Assembly (NCBI GenBank): GCA_007121485.1
Contig: SKKM01000195.1
Span: forward strand, 1-7,164
Reading direction: 5' to 3'
Length of the DNA: 7,164 nt
Origin: Wenzhouxiangella sp.
Lineage (GTDB): Bacteria > Pseudomonadota > Gammaproteobacteria > Xanthomonadales > Wenzhouxiangellaceae
Shown piece after piece: positions 1-6,000 of the stretch. Every line of letters begins with the position of its first letter. Within the stretch, counting starts at the first letter, position 1. A program made the translations under genes and the position numbers. Under the pieces are notes generated by a model. That model saw nothing but the letters and a program-made list of their open reading frames with translations. It was not told where the DNA came from and ran no database searches.

Positions 1-616
1 GATACCAGGCACTCACGCCGGCTACCACGATGCCGCCGGTGATGAAGGAAGCCAGCGCCATGTGCCCGAAGCGATAGGGGAACGACGGGTTGAAGATGGC
101 CTGGATCCAGGAGGTCATGTGCACCATGCCGTCCACCATTTCGACACCGGCAGGCGTGTGCATCCAGCTGTTGGCCGACAGGATCCAGAACGAGGAGATG
201 AATGTACCGATGGCCACCATGCAGGCCGAGAACAGATGCATGCCCTTCGGCACCTTGTCGCGTCCGAACAGCAGTACGCCGAGGAAGGTGGCCTCGAGGA
301 AGAACGCGGTGACCACCTCGTAACTCAGCACGGGTCCCAGGAAGTTGGAGGCTGAAAAGGCGAAGTTGCTCCAGTTGGTACCGAACTGGAAGGCCATGAC
401 AATGCCCGACACCACGCCCATGCCGAAGACCACGGCGAACACCTTGATCCAGAACTTCGACAGTTTCAGGTAGACGGGATTGTTGGTGCGGAAATGCAGG
501 GCTTCCAGCACGGCAACGTAGGCCGCCAGGCCAATCGTGAATACGGGGAAAATGGCGTGGAAAGACACCACGAATGCGAACTGAATTCGCGAGATGAGGA
601 TCGGATCGAGTTCCAT
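1..616 (-). CDS. cydA: Cytochrome bd-type quinol oxidase subunit I, N-terminal part (CydA/CioA family), cut by the window edge
   Basis: This gene encodes the quinol-oxidising, haem-bearing subunit of a bd-type terminal oxidase in the inner membrane, which reduces O2 to water without pumping protons. The first 205 codons are visible and the 3' part lies off the left edge. Reading from the ATG at 616, the start is MELDPILISRIQFAF. His20 in VSFHAIFP matches the E. coli haem b595 ligand His19. Glu100 and Glu108 in the SYEVVTAFFLEATF segment match E. coli Glu99 and Glu107. FQFGTNW (residues 77-82) and ANSWMHTPAG (149-157) are family signatures, and His185 in RFGHMA matches the haem b558 ligand His186. 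At least four hydrophobic segments are visible. The SNSWM-like signature and FGMGVVSGIVM segment resemble the cyanide-insensitive (CioA) branch, but the Q-loop that would decide this is outside the window. AAGG at 625-628, 8 bases before the ATG, is a plausible ribosome binding site. Subunit II should follow to the left. Confidence 0.95.
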   Translation of the reverse strand, partial: MELDPILISRIQFAFVVSFHAIFPVFTIGLAAYVAVLEALHFRTNNPVYLKLSKFWIKVFAVVFGMGVVSGIVMAFQFGTNWSNFAFSASNFLGPVLSYEVVTAFFLEATFLGVLLFGRDKVPKGMHLFSACMVAIGTFISSFWILSANSWMHTPAGVEMVDGMVHMTSWIQAIFNPSFPYRFGHMALASFITGGIVVAGVSAWY

Positions 617-644
617 GCGACCAGCCTTTTTGGAGCCGACGCGT

Positions 645-676
645 AGTATACATAATCGATCGCTGATCTATGTCAG
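645..676 (-). promoter_or_regulatory. Candidate promoter of the bd oxidase gene
   Basis: On the minus strand TATACT (645-650) matches the sigma70 -10 consensus at 5 of 6 positions and is preceded by TG. CTGACA (671-676) matches the -35 consensus at 5 of 6, but the spacer to TATACT is 20 bases, which is too long. Pairing CTGACA with the overlapping TATGTA (649-654) gives a 16-base spacer but a poor -10. The AT-rich patch stands out in otherwise GC-rich DNA and is the only promoter-like stretch before this gene. The exact elements are uncertain. Confidence 0.3.
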
Positions 677-678
677 CG
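661..678. promoter_or_regulatory. FNR/Anr-like palindrome upstream of the bd oxidase gene
   Basis: An 18-base imperfect palindrome has 6-base perfect arms (CGCTGA and TCAGCG) around a 6-base centre. Its inner 14 bases, CTGAT-CTAT-GTCAG (663-676), match the FNR consensus TTGAT-N4-ATCAA at 7 of 10 positions and keep the TGA-N6-TCA core exactly. Its centre (669.5) is about 31 bases upstream of the start site expected from TATACT, so a bound regulator would overlap the -35 region. bd oxidases are classic targets of FNR/Anr proteins. No binding evidence exists here; the palindrome could also act as an RNA hairpin. Confidence 0.35.
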
Positions 679-688
679 GGTGCCGCTG
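674..688 (-). other. GC-rich hairpin just after the yjbQ stop
   Basis: On the minus strand CAGCGG-CAC-CCGCTG forms a perfect 6-bp stem with a 3-base loop, 8 bases after the yjbQ stop codon. There is no T-run after it, so it is not a canonical intrinsic terminator. It may slow or end transcription of the hemA-prfA-yjbQ operon or protect the mRNA 3' end. Its second arm overlaps the TGA-N6-TCA palindrome, so the two hairpins could not form together. Confidence 0.25.
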
Positions 689-696
689 GCAGCGCC

Positions 697-1118
697 TTAT
701 TCGGGTCCGAAAACCGTTACGACCAGGCGCCTTTGATGTGGCCGATGACGGTGTTCCCACAAATAAATGCCCTGCCAGGTTCCCAGCGCCAGCCGACCCT
801 GCACCACGGGTATGGACAAATCGGTCTGGGTCAGGGCGCTGCGCACGTGGGCGCACATGTCGTCGGGGCCCTCGGCGGTATGGACGTAACGCGGGTCGCC
901 GTCGGGGGCCAGGTCGGAAAAGAAGGTTTCCAGATCGGTGAGCACGTCCGGATCGGCGTTCTCGCTGATCAGCAGCGATGCCGAGGTGTGGCGGATGAAT
1001 ACCGAGCACAGCCCGGTCTGGATGCCGGAACCGTTGACCACCTCGGCCACCTCCCGGGTCACCTCCAGCAACTCGCGCCCGGAAGTCCGGATGGTCAGTT
1101 CCCGTTGCGTGAGCCGGT

Positions 1119-1122
<4 letters not shown>
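697..1122 (-). CDS. yjbQ: YjbQ family protein (UPF0047)
   Basis: This is a small cytoplasmic protein of 141 residues, the usual length for the UPF0047/YjbQ family. Databases often name the family 'secondary thiamine-phosphate synthase' because some members show weak thiamin phosphate synthase activity; the physiological role is unsettled. Family signatures visible are FIRHTSASLLISEN (42-55), HTAEGPDDM (81-89, usually an H-x-x-x-x-x-D/N type motif) and GTWQGIYLWEHR (114-125), which carry the conserved His and Glu residues thought to bind metal. The ATG at 1122 overlaps the prfA stop as ATGA. A GGAG ribosome binding site (1128-1131) lies 5 bases upstream inside prfA, which fixes this start and suggests translational coupling. 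The frame stays open farther upstream through prfA, but that extension is a shadow. It occupies the place where prmC is often found, although nothing in the sequence ties it to RF1 function. Confidence 0.93.
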
Positions 1123-2198
<1,076 letters not shown>

Positions 2199-2203
2199 GG
2201 CCG

Positions 2204-3457
2204 TCAGTCCCGCTGCAGGAAATAGAAACGAGCCGCTTCGAGCAGGGTTTCATCGTCGCTCTCGGCCGCCTGGCGAACACGCACGCTGGGCCCGTGCAGC
2301 AGCCGGTTGACCAGCCGATGGCCGAGGCGGCGCACCACGTCTTCGGCCGGACGACCGCCCGCCAGTTCCTGCAGCGCTTGCTGCAGCAGCAGGTCACGCT
2401 CGGCCTGGGCGCGTTGCCTGAGATCCTTCAGGGTGGCGCTGGTGGATTGCAGGCGCAGCCAGCGTTCGAAGGCAACGACCTCGGACTCGATGATTTCCAT
2501 GGCCTTGTGCAGCGCCGCCATGCGTTCCTTTTGCCCGGATTCGACGATTGCGTGCAGGTCGTCGATGGTGTAGAGGAAGAGGTCCGCAAGCTCGGCACTG
2601 GCCGGCTCGATGTTGCGCGGAACCGACAGGTCGAGCGCGAACATAGGCTGATGCCGGCGGCGATTGATGGCCTGGCGAAACATGTCGCGGCTCAGGATCG
2701 GCACCTTGCTGCCGGTGCAGGCCAGGACCAGATCATGTGCCTGCAGCAGTTCCGGCACCTGCTCGAGCGGGGCGGCGGTCGCGCCCAGGCGACCGGCCAG
2801 CTCGCGGGCCCGCTCCGGGCTGCGGTTGGCGATCGTCATTCGGCGAATGCCGTGTTCCCGGTAGTGCACGGCACATTCCTCGATCATTTCGCCGGCCCCG
2901 ATCATCAGCACCCTCAGCGCCTCCAGCGAGCCGAAGATCTGGCGCGCCAGGCGCAGCGAGGCAAACGGGAGCGTGACGGGGTTCTGGCCGATGGGTGTTT
3001 CCGTGCGCACGCGCTTGGCGCCCGCGAAGGCGTGCTGAAACATGCGGTCCAGCTTGCTGTCCAAGCAGCCGATTTCGTGTGCCAGCTGCCATGCCTGCTT
3101 GACCTGCCCACCGATCTGAGGCTCTCCGATGACCATCGAATCCGCACCGCTGATCACCTTCATGAGGTGAAATATGGCGGCGGCCTGATCGAGATGGTAA
3201 AGATGCTCCTGGTACTGGCCGGGATCCAGCCCGTGCCAGTCGTGCAGCCAGTCGATGACCAGGCGCGTGATAGGCTTCCGGCTCGCGGTGTAGATCTCGG
3301 TTCGGTTGCAGGTGCTGACGATGGCGCAGCCCATGACTTCCGGGGTGGCCGCCAGGCTGCGGAGCGCATCGGGCAGGGTTTCCGCGGCAAAGGCCAGCCG
3401 CTCCCGAATCGCGATCGGGGCGGTGTGGTGGCTGATACCAACGGACGATAAGGACAT
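2204..3457 (-). CDS. hemA: Glutamyl-tRNA reductase
   Basis: This cytoplasmic NADPH-dependent enzyme reduces glutamyl-tRNA(Glu) to glutamate-1-semialdehyde, the first committed and regulated step of C5 haem synthesis. From the ATG at 3457 the protein has 417 residues (E. coli 418). The catalytic Cys50 sits in VSTCNRTEIY, and the substrate-domain signature SGADSMVIGEPQI spans 103-115. The NADPH-binding loop GAGEMIE is at 187-193, followed by ANRSPERA (210-217) and LDLSVPRNIEP (276-286). The C-terminal dimerisation helices run from about 305 to the end. The start MSLSSVGISHHTAPIAIRER aligns with the family start and fixes Cys at position 50; the open frame reaches 57 bases farther upstream, but that would add an atypical extension. 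No good Shine-Dalgarno sequence precedes the ATG. It heads the hemA-prfA-yjbQ operon, and its start codon overlaps the start of the divergent lipoprotein gene. Confidence 0.98.
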   Translation of the reverse strand: MSLSSVGISHHTAPIAIRERLAFAAETLPDALRSLAATPEVMGCAIVSTCNRTEIYTASRKPITRLVIDWLHDWHGLDPGQYQEHLYHLDQAAAIFHLMKVISGADSMVIGEPQIGGQVKQAWQLAHEIGCLDSKLDRMFQHAFAGAKRVRTETPIGQNPVTLPFASLRLARQIFGSLEALRVLMIGAGEMIEECAVHYREHGIRRMTIANRSPERARELAGRLGATAAPLEQVPELLQAHDLVLACTGSKVPILSRDMFRQAINRRRHQPMFALDLSVPRNIEPASAELADLFLYTIDDLHAIVESGQKERMAALHKAMEIIESEVVAFERWLRLQSTSATLKDLRQRAQAERDLLLQQALQELAGGRPAEDVVRRLGHRLVNRLLHGPSVRVRQAAESDDETLLEAARFYFLQRD

Positions 3458-5222
3458 GCTGAATGAAATGTCGGAAAAACTGATCATTGTGACCTTGAGC
3501 GCAAGCCAGTTCAAGCGGCTGGCGACCGGCCTGGTGCTGATCCTGGTCCTTGCCGGATGTGCAGCGCTCTCCGCGCCGGGTCCGCAGGGGAAGCCGGATC
3601 AGCCACCCGGCACCGCATCCTACACCGAAGCGGAACGCTTGGGCCGAGTCTCTGCACTTTTGCAGCAGGCCGAGCAGAGCCGCGCCCTGGGTGACCAGGA
3701 AGGCGTTCTGGCCGCCATGGTCGAAGCGGCCGAAATCGCCGGAGATCCGGAGCTGACCCGGCAAACCGTGGCCATGGCCTGGCGTCTCGGCGATTGGCCG
3801 GCCCTGGTCAGGGCCACCGAGCTTTGGCGGGCCGAAGATCCGGACTCCGACGACGCCCGGCGCCTGCACGCCCTGGGCCTGCTCAACAGCGGGCGAACGG
3901 ACGAGGCGACCTCGTTGCTGGGTGAGTGGTTGATGGATTCCGGTCAGCAGGAACCGGCCTGGCGAGAACTCGTGCAGTTGCTGGCGGCGGTGGAAGACCC
4001 CGCGGTGGCCGACCAGGTCTTCGATGCGGTGGTCGCGCTGGGCGAGAGATCCGCTGACGAGGCAGCGGTGCTGACCGCACGCAGCCGCCTGAACTGGCAG
4101 CTCGATCGACCGGAGGTCGCACGGGAGCTGGCGCTGGCGGCGGCGGAGCAGTCCGGCAAGCGCGAGGACCTGGTCTGGGCGGCCCAGTTGGCGTCGGCTT
4201 TCGACGATTACGAACAGGCGCTGGATCTGTATCGGCGCGCTCGGGAACTCGATCCGGATGACGTCGTCCTCGGCCTGTCGGAAGCCGAGGCCCTGCGCCA
4301 GCTCGATCGCCTCGATGAAGCGCTGACGGTTCTGGAGGAATTGGAGCCCGACCCGGACGTGCTCTACAGCATTGCCACCTACAGCCAGCTGAGTGGGCGT
4401 CATACCGAGGCGCGCGAAGCCTGGGAGCTGATGGCGGCCTGGGCGCCGGTCGAGGACGCCAATCAGCACGCCTTCATGGTGGCGTGGCTGGCGGAAATCC
4501 TGGAAATGCCGGAAGAGGCTGCCGCCTGGTACTCGCGCGTGCGCGGCGGACCGAACGTCGATCGGGCATTGCTGCGCCGGGCGCTGCTGCTGGCTGCCGA
4601 AGACCGGCTTGACGAAGCCCGGCAAATGCTGGTCCTGGCCCGCGACACGGAACAGCGCGACCTGCGTGAGCAGGCCTGGCTGATCGAGGCGGAGTTGCTG
4701 CGCGACGGCGGCCGTGCAGATGAGGCGGTGGCCTTGCTGGGAGAGGCCCTGCGCAACAATCCGTCCAGCATCCCGCTGCTTTACTCGCGGGCGATCAACG
4801 CGATCGAGATGGACGATCTGGAACTGGCGGAACAGGATCTCCGGCGCATCATCCAGATCGACGGCGAAAACGCCATGGCATTGAATGCCCTGGGCTATAC
4901 GCTGACCGATCGCACCACCCGGCACGCAGAGGCCTACCGGCTGATCCGGCGGGCGCTGGAATTGTCCCCGGACGAGCCGGCCATTCTGGACTCGATGGGC
5001 TGGGTGTATTTCCGCCTGGGCCGTCCGGAAACGGCGCTGGGCTACCTGGAGCGGGCGCTCAGCGGAGAAGACAATCCGGAAATCGCCGCCCACCTGGGCG
5101 AGGTGCTGTGGCATCTCGAACAGCCCGAGCGGGCACGCGAGGTGCTTCATTCGGCCTGGGAGAGGCATCCGGACGACCGCCACCTGGCTGACACCATGGA
5201 ACGTCTGGAGTTGTGGCCATGA
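3456..5222 (+). CDS. TPR-repeat lipoprotein upstream of lolB
   Basis: This is a predicted secreted lipoprotein of 588 residues made largely of tetratricopeptide (TPR) helices. A hydrophobic stretch ends in the lipobox LAGC, with the lipidated Cys at 35. Ala residues follow the Cys rather than Asp, so export to the outer membrane is expected. Helical repeats run through most of the chain. The clearest are DDYEQALDLYRRARELDPDD (about 249-268), GRADEAVALLGEALRNNPSS (about 419-438), LELAEQDLRRIIQIDGENAM (about 452-471), HAEAYRLIRRALELSPDEPA (about 490-509) and GRPETALGYLERAL (about 522-535). The strongly family-like C-terminal block includes ALNALGYTLTDR and ILDSMGWVYFRLG. It matches, by architecture and position, the uncharacterised TPR protein beside lolB in Pseudomonas (PA4667 type). 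TPRs bind proteins, and a role in envelope assembly with LolB is inference only. The start is uncertain: ATG 3456, ATG 3468 and GTG 3489 are all in frame, and the last would give the most typical 24-residue signal peptide. It overlaps lolB by 4 bases. Confidence 0.9.
   Translation: MLNEMSEKLIIVTLSASQFKRLATGLVLILVLAGCAALSAPGPQGKPDQPPGTASYTEAERLGRVSALLQQAEQSRALGDQEGVLAAMVEAAEIAGDPELTRQTVAMAWRLGDWPALVRATELWRAEDPDSDDARRLHALGLLNSGRTDEATSLLGEWLMDSGQQEPAWRELVQLLAAVEDPAVADQVFDAVVALGERSADEAAVLTARSRLNWQLDRPEVARELALAAAEQSGKREDLVWAAQLASAFDDYEQALDLYRRARELDPDDVVLGLSEAEALRQLDRLDEALTVLEELEPDPDVLYSIATYSQLSGRHTEAREAWELMAAWAPVEDANQHAFMVAWLAEILEMPEEAAAWYSRVRGGPNVDRALLRRALLLAAEDRLDEARQMLVLARDTEQRDLREQAWLIEAELLRDGGRADEAVALLGEALRNNPSSIPLLYSRAINAIEMDDLELAEQDLRRIIQIDGENAMALNALGYTLTDRTTRHAEAYRLIRRALELSPDEPAILDSMGWVYFRLGRPETALGYLERALSGEDNPEIAAHLGEVLWHLEQPERAREVLHSAWERHPDDRHLADTMERLELWP
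3486..3514 (-). promoter_or_regulatory. Candidate hemA operon promoter inside the divergent lipoprotein gene
   Basis: On the minus strand TTGAAC (3509-3514) and CACAAT (3486-3491) are separated by 17 bases, each matching the sigma70 consensus at 4 of 6 positions. Transcription would begin about 20 bases before the hemA ATG. Because hemA and the lipoprotein gene start head-to-head with no gap, any hemA promoter must lie within the signal-peptide coding region of the other gene, and this is the best candidate I see there. The match is modest. Confidence 0.3.
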
Positions 5223-5815
5223 TGCGCCTGGTCGCGCTGCTTGCGCTGTGCCTGCTGGTGGCCGCCTGCGCCGTGCGGGAGCCGCGGCCGGAAGGTGCCT
5301 GGCTGGACGAGCGCGAGGCCTGGTTTGCCCAGCACCCGAACTGGGAGGTGTCCGGGCGCCTGGCCCTTTCCGACGGTGAGCGCGGTGGCCAGATGGCTTT
5401 CAGCTGGTATGCCGAGGGCGATCAGCACGAGGTACAACTGCGCACAGTGGCGACCGGCAAGCGCTGGCGGCTGCTGTTCAATGATTCGGGTGCCTTGCTC
5501 GAGGGCAGCGACATTGGGCTGCTGCGCGGCCCGGATCCGGATCTCCTGGTGGCCGAGGTCGTGGGCTGGCCCATCCCGGTCAGCCACCTGGTGTACTGGC
5601 TGCGCGGTCTGCAGGGTCCCTCGGGCGAGATGGTGCGCTTTGCCGCGGACGGAACCATGACGGAAATCCTGGCGCCGCCGTGGACCCTGGAATACCAGCG
5701 TTTCGGCCAGGGCCAGCAGGGGCCGCTGATGCCGACGCGCATCGAGGCCAGCAGCCCGCCGCACCAGGTCAGGGCGGTGATGCGCGATTGGCGCTGGCCG
5801 GACCCCGGCCCCTGA
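5219..5815 (+). CDS. lolB: Outer-membrane lipoprotein LolB
   Basis: LolB is the outer-membrane receptor that takes lipoproteins from the periplasmic carrier LolA and inserts them into the outer membrane. The protein has 198 residues (E. coli LolB 207). It begins MMRLVALLALCLLVAAC, with a lipobox and lipidated Cys17 followed by Ala. The mature part shows the LolB pattern: WEVSGRLAL (about 41-49), GGQMAFSWYAEGDQHEVQLR (about 54-73), then VVGWPIPVSHLVYWLRGL (about 114-131), which matches the E. coli GMPIPLNSLRQWILGL segment. The C-terminal strands end in MRDWRWP. The ATG at 5219 overlaps the TGA of the upstream TPR gene as ATGA, and GGAG (5207-5210) lies 8 bases upstream, which favours it over the GTG at 5213 or the second ATG at 5222. 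The two genes are probably translationally coupled. The Leu at the tip of the hydrophobic loop of E. coli LolB appears to be replaced here. The ispE gene that commonly follows is missing. Confidence 0.92.
   Translation: MMRLVALLALCLLVAACAVREPRPEGAWLDEREAWFAQHPNWEVSGRLALSDGERGGQMAFSWYAEGDQHEVQLRTVATGKRWRLLFNDSGALLEGSDIGLLRGPDPDLLVAEVVGWPIPVSHLVYWLRGLQGPSGEMVRFAADGTMTEILAPPWTLEYQRFGQGQQGPLMPTRIEASSPPHQVRAVMRDWRWPDPGP
5796..5810 (+). terminator. All-GC hairpin at the lolB 3' end, weak terminator candidate
   Basis: GGCCGG-ACC-CCGGCC forms a perfect 6-bp all-GC stem with a 3-base loop inside the last codons of lolB. The following bases, CCTGATTTGT, are only mildly T-rich, so it falls short of a canonical intrinsic terminator. 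It may instead reflect the Pro/Gly/Trp codons it encodes. I see no better terminator for the lipoprotein-lolB operon. Confidence 0.2.
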
Positions 5816-5823
5816 TTTGTCGC

Positions 5824-5829
5824 TATAAT
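5824..5829 (+). promoter_or_regulatory. Consensus -10 element of the tRNA-Gln (and probably prs) promoter
   Basis: TATAAT is a perfect sigma70 -10 hexamer, 9 bases after the lolB stop, with transcription expected to start near 5836. It is followed by a GC-rich discriminator (GCGCCCGG), the type found at stable-RNA promoters under stringent (ppGpp/DksA) control. No recognisable -35 hexamer lies 16-18 bases upstream; that stretch is the GC-rich end of lolB. Position and sequence make it the obvious promoter for the tRNA. Confidence 0.75.
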
Positions 5830-5839
5830 GCGCCCGGAA

Positions 5840-5865
5840 CCGTGGTCAAGGGAGATCTTCCACGG
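5840..5865 (+). other. Hairpin in the tRNA-Gln 5' leader
   Basis: CCGTGG (5840-5845) pairs perfectly with CCACGG (5860-5865). Inside, AAG (5848-5850) can pair with CTT (5857-5859) around a GGAGAT loop, leaving a 2-base bulge. It sits between the predicted start site and the mature tRNA 5' end, where it would be part of the leader removed by RNase P. There is no T-run, so it does not look like a terminator. Confidence 0.35.
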
Positions 5866-5878
5866 GATGCCAATCTGC

Positions 5879-5955
5879 TGGGACGTCGCCAAGCTGGTTA
5901 AGGCACGGGGTTTTGATCCCCGCATTCGCAGGTTCGAATCCTGCCGTCCCAGCCA
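5879..5955 (+). tRNA. tRNA-Gln (UUG anticodon)
   Basis: The 77-base gene folds into a complete cloverleaf. The acceptor stem pairs TGGGACG (5879-5885) with CGTCCCA (5945-5951), and the D stem is GCC/GGC. The anticodon stem CGGGG/CCCCG encloses the loop TTTTGAT, with anticodon TTG at 5913-5915, and the T arm is GCAGG-TTCGAAT-CCTGC. Discriminator G5952 is followed by an encoded CCA (5953-5955). Position 1 is U, pairing with A72, as in bacterial glutamine tRNAs. It reads CAA and, by wobble, CAG. Its place between the lolB region and prs is conserved in many gammaproteobacteria, and prs begins 45 bases downstream without an obvious promoter of its own, so the two are probably co-transcribed. Confidence 0.98.
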
Positions 5956-6000
5956 ATTTTCTTCCGAGTCCGAAGTCTCGAAAGCGAAGCGGGTGCGCTG

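Noticed and set aside
62..355. Short plus-strand open frames opposite the bd oxidase gene
   Set aside because: They are antisense to a strongly conserved membrane protein whose haem ligands and quinol-oxidase motifs are in place.
2294..3451. Plus-strand open frame of 385 codons opposite hemA
   Set aside because: hemA on the other strand has the catalytic Cys, the NADPH loop and full-length family agreement; the antisense translation shows no recognisable domain.
2733..5183. Very long open frame on the minus strand (816 codons) across the TPR lipoprotein gene and into hemA
   Set aside because: It is antisense to genes with clear family signatures, its translation is rich in Gln/Arg/Gly without domain motifs, and long antisense frames are expected in DNA this GC-rich.
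5213..5218. GTG start for lolB two codons upstream of the chosen ATG
   Set aside because: GGAG at 5207-5210 is only 2 bases from the GTG but 8 bases from ATG 5219, and the ATGA overlap is the common coupling arrangement.
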